From: Brachycybe producta
Taxonomy: Eukaryota > Arthropoda > Diplopoda > Playtdesmida > Andrognathidae
Reading direction: 5' to 3'
Assembly (NCBI GenBank): GCA_036925085.1
Contig: JAUPFP010000002.1
Location: 12,680,100-12,744,099, forward strand
Length of the DNA stretch: 64,000 nt
This document shows positions 22,356 through 34,200 of this stretch, in pieces (the first letter of the stretch is position 1; each line of letters opens with the position of its first letter). Under the pieces are notes generated by a model. It searched no databases and was not told where the DNA came from. It worked only from the letters and a program-made list of their open reading frames with translations. Made by a program: the position numbers and the translations under genes.

Positions 22356-24119
22356 AATGGTCTTTTGGCATAATATGCTGGCCGGTATATACATATATAT
22401 TAAAAATCCGCTCAATCTTGCATGCAGCTCTCGTAAACATGCATGCAAATTTAAAAAACCACCAAATAACGAATTTTTATGGTTCACAATTTGCTCTTGT
22501 GACTATAGACATATAGGCCTATATATACTTTTACGGAAATTTTGCAATAATGTGCCCCAAAAAAAAGCGCAGCTGCCATTTTGCAGTATAGTTCCATCAA
22601 TACGATGCATTCACTTCAATCGTTCTCAACACGTATAATTCCATTGAAGAATATATAGAAACGTCTAAATTGCGTGACTATTTATCTATATATGGAATAG
22701 GTCCTAATGTGTCTCATACATGTATGCATGAAAACACGATCATGCCCCAAAATTGCATGCATGCATTAACAAAACAGCCTCATAAAAGAAGCCTGAGATT
22801 TATAGGTCCTCGTCTAACATCTCTATTGAAACATTCAAATACAAAACACATGTTATATGTGTGTTAGGTGGTGGTGGTGGTGGGCTTGATAACACATTTG
22901 CATGTATTTGCCCTTATTATATAACTTATATAACATGTGATGATGATGATGAATAGGCCACATCATTCCGTCTCAGGTCATCTGAATAGAACAAATTTAA
23001 AAGGTACCATATCGCGAATAAGACATTCCGTGACCAATTACAACCAGAAACTATTCAATGTATCAACAACCAATACTAACACGTTTAATGTGTGCATCAG
23101 GCAAATGTGTATACAAAGCCTCCTTACAGTCGAATAATTTCGGTCCTCCATAATATCCCTTATATTTACACTTGTATATGGTTTATGGTAGTCCAATTTC
23201 TTAACGAAATTTGTCTAGAACAGGGCCGGACTGGCTAGTGGTTGGCCCCACCGGCTATGAAATTGTGTTGGCCCCATTTTTTTAATTTATTTATTTTTGG
23301 CCCCCATTTTCTTTTGGCCCCCAATTGACCGGCGATCGCCGGTCAGCAGGCCGGGCCTGGTCTAGAAACTGATACCATGCCAAGTGTAAAGTTTAACACA
23401 ATCAAATTGTTTTAACTAAATATTTGACATATGTTGTATCAAGGTATCTAGGTATCAATATAACATGTAGTATTGTATATCTCCATTGATATAGACAGAA
23501 TATATTTATGCAAATGATCTAATTTGTAATTAGATTAACATATATGATCGAATGTCCATTGCCATTAGACGCTTGTAATTGATATTTAGAAAGAGAGAGA
23601 GCGAGGACCCTCCTCCTTCCATAATGTATATTATTCATAGACCCAGGGGCAATGTAATCAATCCAAAAAATATATCATCATCAACGGGTCAATTGGCACG
23701 ATTGATTTCATATGAGGATTGATCTTCCCAATTTTGACTGCGATTTCTATATCGAAAAAAAAGGGGCAAATTCAATAGATTCAGTGATGCAACAAATGCG
23801 ACATCTGGTTGAACGTCGTCAACTTCAAAAAACGGCCAATTCTGTAATATTGCCATCAAAATATTGCCTTCATTTAATTTCAATTGAATCAAAACAAAAT
23901 TCTGTTTTAAAATTATTTAAACAAATTGGGCACTACACATAAAGGTGCCCAAAATCAAGCGATAAGGTAATATTTCGCAGGTTAATTAATATTATGTAAT
24001 ATAAAATAAGCGTGGCTCTTATCTAAAATTATATACCGGTCCATTTATTTATTAAAAGGCTGATTTTAAAAAATTAACAATGGGCCTGTATTTTTTTTAA
24101 AAATAAAATGACATTTTAT
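22356..24119. other. Unassigned apart from the hAT-like element at 23221
   Basis: GGT and GAT short runs at about 22866-22882 and 22939-22953. The overlapping 65-77-codon frames on opposite strands at about 23689-23942 have no recognisable domain. Nothing else stands out. Confidence 0.4.
23221..23359. mobile_element. 139-bp hAT-like MITE with perfect 8-bp TSD
   Basis: Starts CAGGGCCGGACTGGC and ends GCAGGCCGGGCCTG, imperfect TIRs. GTCTAGAA flanks it exactly on both sides (23213-23220 and 23360-23367). The interior is rich in TTGGCCCC words. CAGGG-type ends with an 8-bp TSD fit hAT. The single copy in this window appears young, since its TSD is intact. Confidence 0.85.
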
Positions 24120-24123
24120 GGGG

Positions 24124-24560
24124 GCGTTTACACTTTAAAACCTTAAAGTGTAAACACCTCTCGAACTCTTGATTATTATTTTATCTTTCTATAAAGAGAA
24201 ACGTGTATATGTTTTAGAAACTAGAAGGGTATACCTCAATTACAGGCTATTTTTTCATGGTGACATCTTTCAAAATGAACTTTTTTTACCATAAGTTTGA
24301 AAATAACTTTAAAAAGTTTATTTTGAAAGATGTCAACATGAAAATATACCTTCTTTTTACAATTACAATTAGTACTCTGCTAGCAGCCAAATATAGGCCT
24401 ATGACAGAGGGACATAAAAGTCCACATGTCTGCAGCATTAAGCATTGTCAAGCACATATACATGCACATACATATAAAAAACAAAATGAATATACAATTG
24501 ATCATCCTTCTAGTTTTTAAAACACATTTCATTTTGCTTTTTCCGAAAGACAAGAATATC
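24124..24560. repeat. Family A MITE copy with a head-to-head terminal fragment
   Basis: The left edge holds two termini facing each other: GGCGTTTACACTTTAAAACC, then TTAAAGTGTAAACACCTCTC. Then the usual AGAAACTAGAAGGGTATACC arm, the complementary CATCCTTCTAGTTTTTAAAA arm and CGAAAGACAAGAAT. A CA/TA-rich insert expands its centre. Confidence 0.75.
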
Positions 24561-25274
24561 TAAATCAGAATTCGAAAAAAAAAATCAGCTGTTCATAAAC
24601 CCATCTTATAAATAAGTAAAACCATTTAACTAATTTCTAAATTAATTACTATATTTACTGTTAATATATTATTAAGTCAGGTGGTAGACCTTTTTAAAAA
24701 AACATTATCTTTTGGTTTGTGTAATTCTCAACAACAACGACAGGAAATGGACACGTCATTGGAGGAGGGAAGGGGGGACATTAGAGAGAAAAAAAGCCGA
24801 AAAAGGTGAATCGTTTTTATCGTACAACTTTTTTCTTTCTTTCTATAAAATGATACAAATTGGCCAAATTGGCACAAAAAAAAATTGTTAAATAAGATTT
24901 GCAAATAAAAAGACAAAGAGTCACACATGATCGAATTTGCATATAAATATATACCATGAGGATGCAGGTCCAGATGGAGTCTTAATTGGTGTTGATATTA
25001 TAAACCAAGCCAACTATATATTCAATATAATAATAATCTATAAGATTCAATTAAAATTCATAATTCCTTATATATAATTGGGATTGGAATCTTGACAAAG
25101 AAGTGTAAAAATGCGGGTCCAAAAAAAAAGAAACTCGTTTTACCTGAATGATTTTAAAATAAACGCAATTTGGACACTACATTAATATAATATATAAATG
25201 ATGATTGTTTTTGCAAGTTAAAAGCAACCAACCATGAGAAAGGCAATAATAACAATACTAATGTGTATTATCTC

Positions 25275-25845
25275 GCCTGGAACAACATATGGCCCGCGGG
25301 CCGCATACAATACTTCGAGTCTCATGCAAATATGGCCAGCGATAATAATTTTTAGAAATAATTGTATGCCTTCATTTTTTAATTTTTTAAAAAGTGCTAT
25401 TAGGTTAAAGTTGAGAGTTAATTAAGTGTAAATGTCAAATGCTTTCAGGTGAAAAATTTAAAAAAAAAATTACAATGTGTTTTAGAAACTAGAAGGGTAG
25501 CTCAAATCACTTCAGGCTATTTTTTCACGTTGATATCTTTTAAAATAAGCTTTTTTTATGTCAAGTTTATTTTCAACTTGCTTATAATTTTTTTACGAAA
25601 TCTATAAAAAGTTTATTTTGAAAGATATCAACATGAAAATACTCTTAAGTGATTGAGTTACCCGTTCTAGTTTCCAAAACACCTTCTAGTTTTTTTTAAT
25701 TTTGCTTCTGAAAAAGATAATAATGAGAGTTTGCGAAAATCAGCTTTTTTTTAAAAAAAATCTTGATAAAGAAACATCTCCAAATTTACACTTGTGGCCC
25801 GCGACGGACGAATGTGGCCCTCACACTTAACTAAGTTGTCCAGGC
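25275..25845. mobile_element. hAT-like relic interrupted by a family A copy
   Basis: Left GCCTGGAACAACATATGGCC with GGCCCGCGGGCC, and right end whose complement reads GCCTGGACAACTTAGTTAAG and then GGGCCACATTCGTC. The TGGCCCGC words next to the ends recall common hAT termini. A family A copy occupies about 25447-25740. I could not find a matching TSD, so superfamily is uncertain. Confidence 0.5.
25447..25740. repeat. Family A MITE copy inside the 25275 element
   Basis: TTTTAGAAACTAGAAGGGTA, GTTGATATCTTTTAAAATAA, then AAAGATATCAACATGAAAAT and GAGTTACCCGTTCTAGTTTC. One of the best-preserved copies, so it probably inserted later than the relic around it. Confidence 0.8.
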
Positions 25846-26065
25846 TTCATATATAGATCTAATCGAACGATCTTCACTTAAAACAAAAGTCGTCTCAAAA
25901 TGTATAATATATATATTATTATTTTTGTTTAAAAAAAATACCAACTGACCACGCAATGCGGACATGACACGCTTTAAATAACTGACCGATGGTCACTCAG
26001 GTGTTTATTAATATTATTACCAGAGAAAAAGAAAATGCAAATTACGTGTCAATTGCCTTGCGCAC

Positions 26066-26070
26066 AATTG

Positions 26071-26116
<46 letters not shown>

Positions 26117-26265
26117 GTTCTTTCTCTTTCTCTTTCTCTTTCTCTTTCTCTCTCTCTCTCTCGTTCTTTCTCTTTCTCCCTCGTTTTTCTATTTCTCTCT
26201 CTCTCTCTCGTTTTTCTATTTCTCTCTCTCGTTCTTTCTCTTTCTCTCTCTCTCTCTCTCTCTTG
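26066..26265. repeat. (CT)n/(CTTT)n compound microsatellite
   Basis: About 200 bp of pyrimidine-only CT, CTTT and TTCTCG units. It leaves long Leu/Ser/Phe-rich frames on the plus strand and Arg/Glu-rich frames on the minus strand; these are repeat artefacts. Confidence 0.95.
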
Positions 26266-27475
26266 TTGTTCATTCGTTCGATTCTAGTGTTTCCTAATAA
26301 ACAGCTGCAATACAACAAAAAAAGATCTCTCTTTTTGATAACAATCATAAATTATTAATAGTAATAATAATAAATTAACTCCGTATATGTATATATATAC
26401 GCACTTTTTTTTCAAATGTATTTATACACTATAATATATAATAATAATAATATACAAACGTGTTTGTGAGTGAACAAAATCAATAACTATACAAATATAC
26501 GCGTTTCTATTACAATTTAACCTAAATACATCTCTCTCTATCTATAGAATATTTTAAATATATATTATAGTCACACAAAATGACAAATAAGACGACAAAA
26601 AAATTGAAAAGAACAACTTTCAGTTCATTTTTCTTCTTCTTTTTCTTCCTATGTATTATAATATTAAAATGAATTTTTAAAACTTCAATATAAGAAGAAG
26701 AATACAAAAGAAAAAGTGGTTATAAACTACTTTTTTTTTGTCTTTTCTTCCCCCCCCCCAACTTATCTTCGATTAATTAATGACTGAGAGAGAGAGAGAG
26801 AACGCGCACTAATAATAATAACTATAATAAGGCAATTGCAATCTGTCTTTCATATAATAACACTATTAATCAGAAGAAGAAAACAACACAAAAAAAAGAT
26901 GTCATCATCACTTTTTTGTTTTGTCTTATTTTTGTCTTATATAAAGAGATAGAATATGATTGCATTTTATTGACAGCACCTCATTTATAAAAGCGGAAAT
27001 CGTTCACTTTTTTCTATGTCTGTGTGTCTATCTACTCCCCCCCCCCCCCTCCTATATATGTATGTGACACCTATTTATCTATTTCTGATAGTGCGTAACG
27101 TATACATAATAGATATCGATCAAAATGAAAAAAAAAAGCAACAAATTGGCATTTAATTCGATATTTCTGTAAAATATACAGAGAGAACAATATTTCACAT
27201 CCCTATATACAGAGTCATTCAAAATGTAGATTACATCTTTATTGTCCTAACTCGACAAAAGGTTGGCGAGCTGGAGGCTAGCTATATATATATATATATT
27301 GCACATTATTTCGTTATTTATCGATTTATCCAGCAGAGATGTGATGTCGCTTTCATATATGTTTATAAACAAGACGTCACAATGATGGATAAATCGATGC
27401 ATAGCAGAATGTGCAGCTTTAGTTGTTGTTGTTGGTGTTCAACAATGATAATTTGGTTCGATGCTCTATCTTGTT
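26266..27475. other. Unassigned AT-rich interval with simple repeats
   Basis: Short TAA, GA and C runs (GA about 26788-26802, an 11-base C run near 27040) and TA runs near 26390 and 27285. No gene or transposon recognised. Confidence 0.5.
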
Positions 27476-27676
27476 TTGTTTTTTTCATTTTCTTGTTTTT
27501 TTTCATTTTCTTGTTTTTTTCATTTTCTTGTTTTTTTTTATATTTTCTTGTTTGTTTTTTTCATTTTCTTGTTTTTTTTTTATTTTCTTGTTTTTTTTTA
27601 TTTTCTTGTTTGTTTTTTTCATTTTCTTGTTTTTTTTTTATTTTCTTGTTTGTTTTTTTCATTTTCTTGTTGTTTT
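27476..27676. repeat. T-rich minisatellite, TTTTCATTTTCTTGTTTT-type unit
   Basis: About ten units of 18-22 bp with the shared word ATTTTCTTGTT and varying T-run lengths. Frame drift through the T runs keeps all plus-strand frames open with Phe/Leu-rich text. No coding role. Confidence 0.9.
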
Positions 27677-28937
27677 TTGAAAACATAAGAAGGCGCGAGT
27701 TTTTTTTTTACGTTTTTTATATCTTTTGCGATTTTTTCAGAACTTTTCTCTAAATGATTTCAGGTAGATTAGTTGGAAACCTTTAAATTGGTATGTATAT
27801 ATTGTGTTGAAGTTTCTTTTTTGTACAGGCGCCCCTAGGTCAATTAATATAATGGATTTCAGGTAAGTGTAAATCAGTTTTAGGTGTATACTTACGTGAT
27901 CTATAGTTGTTCAACTCAACAATTATAATAATCAAATTAAAATGTATTGTCATTTTGAAAGGACTCTGTACAATCTCCATCCATCGGATCCCTTTCTATC
28001 CATCCATCCATCGATAATTCCAATATGATAAAAATGACAAAAGAATAGTTTGGAGACAAAGAGAGAGAGAGTTATAAGTTACAAGAGAAAATGTGTATCG
28101 TATAATTTCACTTGTCATCGTATTTTTTCTCTCAAGAGTACATTATTTAGCTCATCATCATCATCATCACCACCACCACATACGGGACAAGAAGAATGAT
28201 GGGCGGGGAGGGTTATAAAAGAGGAACCCGATCCCATCCCATGCCTGAATGTAATGCATTGCATGCAAGACACACGCATAACACATAACAGCGTCTAATT
28301 ACGAGGATATAAAGTGTCATAGATTATGCGGTGATTTCATCTCGATGGGCAATAAATTGTCTCAGCTTCAGCTGGTTTTCTGAGGCTGTCTGCTTGTAAG
28401 TGAGGCTGCTTCTGCTGCTGGCCTACATATAGGGTGTGTGGTGGTGGTGGCGGGGCTACAGTTAAAGAGTGTCAGTCAGTCAGTCCGACAATATAGTATT
28501 ATACTGTCAACTGGATGATGACGACCAAATTACCCACCACCCACCTCCCTCCCTCAAAATGGACAGACAAGAATAAAAACTCGCCTCATTTTCTTCATTA
28601 ATCAACTGTAGCCGGTTTCTGTTTTGGCCATAATATTTAGATGACGTCAGAGGAGGAGCTAGCACGCGCCCATCATCATAAATCTATTTTCTAGAAGGTG
28701 CACACACACACGCAATTATTATTATTATCATCATCTAAATATACAGAGGCCTTATACAGTTTTTATGCATTAAACTATTGTCGCCAGTGGGCGCTTCACC
28801 CTTTTTAATGATGTTCGACTGAAGTTATTAAAGGAGACTCCGAACTGCCCTTTTACAACATATCTCAATGCTTAAAGGGTTGCAGCAACCCATCGATCTG
28901 GACTCGAGGGTTCTACTGGGACCCTCTCTACATAATA

Positions 28938-29005
28938 CAAGGTGTTTCAAAAAAGTAACTACTATGCATCATTAAAACTGGTTGCATTACTTTTTGAACA
29001 CCCTG
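28938..29005. mobile_element. 68-bp mariner-like MITE
   Basis: CAAGGTGTTTCAAAAAAGTA and the complement of the right end, CAGGGTGTTCAAAAAGTAAT, form the TIRs, with TA on each side (28936-28937 and 29006-29007). The ends and TA site suit Tc1/mariner. Almost nothing remains between the TIRs. A lone similar end, CAGGGTGTTCTTTGTTAC, lies near 57652. Confidence 0.65.
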
Positions 29006-29007
29006 TA

Positions 29008-30468
29008 ATAATAATACAGTTCATAAATTAATATAAATTTAATTAATTTTGTTTATATTTAAAGTTTATTATAATAAGCTGAAGTTCAACTTGAAAATTA
29101 AATTTTTGAATCTGGGCCTACATCAACTCTGTTAAGTGGTCGATATAAACTGCAATAAGTGGTCGGCGTTGGGCCGAACATAGAGGTCCGGACACTTCCC
29201 ATAACAATAACATTGTCACACACACATTACGTCACAACACAGCCACCAGTCGTCATTTTTAACCACTTTTTGCAGTCCATCTCTAGACCACTAAAAAGTC
29301 GCTCGTCTCTTGGAGTGCTCAGTAAAATCGTATACCATTACAATAAAAATAACAGATTTTTTTTTCTTCAAAAGCACCCAACCCCACATCCCCATGTAAT
29401 AAGTCTTCCAGAGCCCATTGGAGTTTACCATAGACAGAGAGGGACTTTGGACTGTTCAATCAGTCGTAATAATAAGCATTGTAAGCAAGCACTAAAGCAG
29501 AAAGATTATGCAAAAAATGGCAGAATTCTCTCTCTCTCTCCATATATAGGGAAATAAGGGTGGTGTTCAGGGGGGGGGGGTCTTTTTCTTCTGGATATAT
29601 AATTTGGACACAAGAGACAGAAAAGAGTGAAGAAAAAAAAAGAACATTCGTTCATTATAATGTAGATATGTGAGAATGAGCCCATCATCATCATCATCAT
29701 CATCATATATAATATGAAGAAGAAGAAGAAGAAGAAAAAAAAAAGAGAAATTGTCGTTGGCATCGACTTTCTAGTTTTTTATAATATGTATATACACGAC
29801 CATAATGTATGTGTGTATGTGTTAGTAGTGTGTGTTTGTCAGCACCATGGCATTTCGCCGATAAATTTGCGTGATGTTTCAAAATAACGTGACTGTGTTA
29901 GCGCAACATATCCGTCAATATGTCTGTCAAACTCATAACAATTCTAAATTTCCTTCCAGTAATATTTCTACACATGAACACAACCCCCTCTCTTCTCGGC
30001 CTATAACACATATATCTCATTATAATGGCACCTTTACATATATATATATGTATATAAATGGCACCTCTCGCACCAAAAACAAGCAAGAGAAATAGGGGAG
30101 TTGGGTGGCCGAGGATTCGTTTTACAATCCCTCCACACACACACCCTTATAACCCACTCTCAACATATTCATATATGATAAATATGTGGGGCCACCATCA
30201 TGTATTTTTTGGATGCCAAAAACCTTTAATAATCTTACAACAGTCTCTCTCTCTCTCTCCCTCTCTCTCTCTATAGGTATAGTTGACTCAAAACTGACAA
30301 CTTATACAACTGTAATCAGAAACACAACTTTTTTTATTTTATGAAAAAATGTCTATACTTTTGTTTTATTTTTTTTTTTCAAGATTAAAAATAAGGATGT
30401 CATGTAGTTGTGTAAATAACCTGAGCTAACACAAAAGGGACAACTTTAAAATAAGGACCGAAAAAAAA
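29008..30468. other. Unassigned interval
   Basis: A 132-codon frame at 29159-29557 has no domain, signal or biased composition that would mark a gene. (CAT)n at about 29683-29704, AAG runs at about 29717-29734, a G run at about 29571-29580 and CT runs near 29530 and 30244-30271. Nothing else recognised. Confidence 0.45.
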
Positions 30469-30476
30469 GCGATATT

Positions 30477-30658
30477 GGAAGTGACTGATTCAGCGCCATA
30501 TTGAACAAACGTCAAACTGAATAAACGAACGAATTTGGCGTTGTTTTTTTCTTCTTCCAATTTTGCGCTTTGTTTAATCTTGCATTTAATAAGCAGTTTG
30601 GCGCTTATTCAATTTCTAGATTCAGCGTAGTTTATATGTTCGTAAAATGTAAACGTAT

Positions 30659-30696
<38 letters not shown>

Positions 30697-31227
30697 CATT
30701 TTAGGCTCAATGTATGCAACAATGCAAAAACGTATTATATGGGAGTCATAATATATATTTACATATATTTGCAGCATTAAAAAAATATTGAAATTGTTGT
30801 TGGGTTTATATCAATGGGGTTTTATATTTTCTGGTTTTGACAATGCATTTTCTATGCTGCACTTGGACTCTTGTCCCTCTACCATAGGCCTTTATGGCTG
30901 TTTGCAGAGTAATTTTTCAAATTCAAATTCAAAATCAATGTACAGCATTTCTATTTATTAAGTGCGCCGTCGACACAGCGGCGCTTACACACAGCATATC
31001 AGTAGCTTATCTATTTGCAGATTTTCAGTTTAAAGCTTAAAGGCTAAATAATTATTTAGCTAGTTTAACTAGATAACTATTTCGGAATACGTTAAGTGAA
31101 CCTTCATATGAAGGTTTGGCAGTTATTCAGTTTGGAGGTTTGGGGTTCAATTTCTCATTATTGTTCAGTTTTTCGTTTGTTCCAATTGTCCGTTTGGCAC
31201 TTTGATCAAACGCCACTGACCACACCT
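30477..31227. mobile_element. Old family D element holding a G35 run and a family E copy
   Basis: Degenerate family D units (CAGCGCCATATTGAACAAAC, TTTGGCGCTTATTC, and at the right TTTGGCAGTTATTCAGTTTG and TTTGATCAAACGCCACT) bracket unrelated sequence. GCGATATT (30469-30476) and GTGATATT (31228-31235) could be its 8-bp TSD with one change. Inside are a run of 35 G at 30660-30694 and a family E segment at 30777-30945. Confidence 0.5.
30777..30945 (+). repeat. Family E interspersed repeat (copy 2)
   Basis: Closely matches 62695-62870: ATATTGAAATTGTTGTTGGG, then TTGACAATGCATTTTCTATG, CTTGGACTCTTGTCCCTCT, a GGCTGTTTGCAGAGTAATTT block and a tail of CAAATT repeats. The tail is the best-formed of the family here. 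Confidence 0.65.
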
Positions 31228-31235
31228 GTGATATT

Positions 31236-34200
31236 GCACCTTTTTTTAAATAACAATTTCAAGCAACATAACTAAAGTTTTAACTGTTAAAAATTATAAG
31301 TTTTATGATATGTGTTACACCATCAATATATTTTCAAACAGTAAGAAAATAGAAATGTAACAACACCAAAAAAAAATTGCAACCATAACTAAAAACAAAT
31401 ATATAATAACATATAGATAAATAAAGGAGGGGAGGGGGGAGGACCCAAAATATGGTGTGGAGGAAAATCATAATCTGATATTCGAAATTGTAGCCATGTT
31501 TTTCCTCCCTATCTTCCCATTTGCCCTCCAAAAAAAAACCTAAACAAGAAAAACAAATGTATATATAGGAAACTGGAGAAGAAATTGAATCCAATTTCTC
31601 ATGTAAAGACACAAGAACTTTATGGACCTTATATTTTGCTGGAGGCAACTGGGGGATAAGATGATGGGACCCTCCCCCCCTCCGCCTCCCACCCTGCGTC
31701 AACCTAATACAGCAGCATCATCATCATCACAGGTAACCTGATGCCCAAACTTATCTCGCGGTCGGACATTACAGGAAAATTGAAGAAAAAGGAGCTCTTC
31801 AATGTTATTACTGGAGGGGGTGGAATATATAGATATAGATAGATGGGATTTAGGAGGAGGGGGGTGGGGCGGTGGAAAAAAAAAGACATAAATGTATTCT
31901 TCTTGAAAATCGAAAACATTGAGAGCCCCTTAGTACTACCTCCTCCTCATACTCATCATCCTCCCAATACTTCCAAGAGTGCGATTCTTTTTCCAATCTG
32001 TAAAAACTCTATGAAGTTTCCTGTTTCTTGTGTCCATGTCACAAAAACAAGTTTCCATTTAGTATCTATTTTCCATATACATGTATATATTTGAGAATTA
32101 ACCCTAAGGGCCCCCCTTACACAAACATCTTTGATATACTATGGAATGGAGGGAGAGAGGGAGAGGGGTTTTGGTTCTCTTTTAACACATGAGATGATAC
32201 AACTAGCAATAGACAACTGTGAGCAGATTCCCCAATTTCTTTTGACAAACATGATCGCTAACAAAATACAGACGATATTCAACACGTCATGTCATTTTTG
32301 TATATTTATATATGTTATAAGGGTGGGTTATACTGTGTACATGGTGGGTTGGGGTGGGGGAACTCTTTACACGATTCGGGGAAAAAAAGGCAACTTGAAT
32401 GAATGAACCGAAAGCAAAGTAGAGAACCAACAACACAATGATTATAGACCACAATTGCCAAAATAAACAGTCTTCATTAAGCCTACAAAGTTGGCCTACT
32501 ACATACTTGTGGGCATCTTATCAAAAGTTAGACCTAATTGAAAACGACATTGGAGCTTTTCTATAATATATTGAAAAGCCCCTCTCTCTCTACAAACACA
32601 CAAACACAATGAAGTCTATTGAGATATATGTAAAATATAAGAGGAAGGGACGAATCAAAGGCCCAAAACTCCCCAAATAACAATCAAGTATAGACCTAAA
32701 AACTCAAATTAGGTTTATATACAATAACAATTCCTTTGTCACAATTTTCGAAAAATACATCCTTGAAATGTAAAATGCAATCTCATATTGTATTGGATTA
32801 AATTGTTCCTCTGATATTGGTCCTCTGGGCTGCTTGCAGAGTATAGTTTTATACAAATTCAAAAATATTAATGGTTAAATATGTATAAGTTTAGCATTTG
32901 CAAAAATCTTTTGTCACCCTGGTGAGCCCTGTGAACAAATATTATTCTTTCTATTATAGTGCTGGTATTCTAGAGACTAGAATAACACTGTGGCCTTTAA
33001 CTTAAGTTACCTAAAGTTTAACCTAAGTTAAACGTATGATTAACCACACCACTAGTTTAAAGATATTACTCGCCTAATTACTCAAAATTACCCACAGACA
33101 TTCATAGTTTTATTTATTGGTGGCCCACTTCACTATAAGATGAGTATTTCTCATGTGGAATTCTTTAAAGATTTCTAATACCTTGTACACAACACATGAG
33201 TTAAATGAATTCAAATTAAATGTGTTTAGGCGAATTTATACGGAAACCAGTTAAGGACATGAACACCAAATAAAAATTGACTTTAATTATTAATATTTTA
33301 AATTGAAATACTAAATCAATATTTTAATGTCAATAATTTATATATTATATTTAAGTATTAACTCATTATTTCCCAGATTAATTAACTGAATAAATTGAAT
33401 TTGACGACATATTGTTTGCTTATCCTTCACAGGGCTCTGTAGAACACGTTTATTATTTAAATCCATTTAAATTATCAGCTGTGTGTGTCACATTAGGTAT
33501 AAGTGCGAATCAGTTAAAAGTGCAAAACTCATTTAATTTTTGATAAAAAGGGTTAGAAATTCTTAATGATTGCTAAACTTTTGATTAATCGGCCATTTCA
33601 TGTATAAGTTGATGAGTTTAGCACTTCTATTACAGTTGGCAATCACTAAAAGTGTGAATCTAGCATTAGAAACTTAATTCAGAAGTAATTTCCTAACGAT
33701 ATTTATCAAAATAAACGTTTTACTTTAAAGCAGTTTCATTATTATTAATTTTTAGGTTTCTATTACAAAACGTTCATTTTGAAACATATCTCTACATCAA
33801 ACTATACTTTCAAGTGATTTTCGTTCACTCCTCTAGTTACTAACAAACTTGACAGAAACTGAATTTCATCTAGAAATCACTTTTGGTCCAAAGAATCCTT
33901 CTATAAGACGGATCGTATTTTAAGGCAGAGTGGGTTTTGTCTGTCCTTTTTCACTTTTGATACCAATTTCATTTTCACTCTTTTCAAGTATTTTGTTACT
34001 TTGCGGTCACAAACATGTCTCCATTTCTGACCATGTTATGTTCACACATTGCCACCCTATTCTCTCTCTCTCTCTCTTTCTATCATTCTCTCTCTTTCTA
34101 TCATTCTCTCCAGACAATTCCTGTTTCCAAAGATCCCCACATTTGACCACAATGTGTATATTAGGTTTGGGCGCTAAAACCACAACTCTTAGGTCATTTC

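Noticed and set aside
26035-26358. Frames of about 100 codons on both strands
   Set aside because: Pyrimidine microsatellite; Leu/Ser on one strand, Arg/Glu on the other.
29159-29557. 132-codon plus-strand frame as a gene
   Set aside because: No domain, no codon bias visible, ends in a simple CT repeat, and other frames nearby are equally open.
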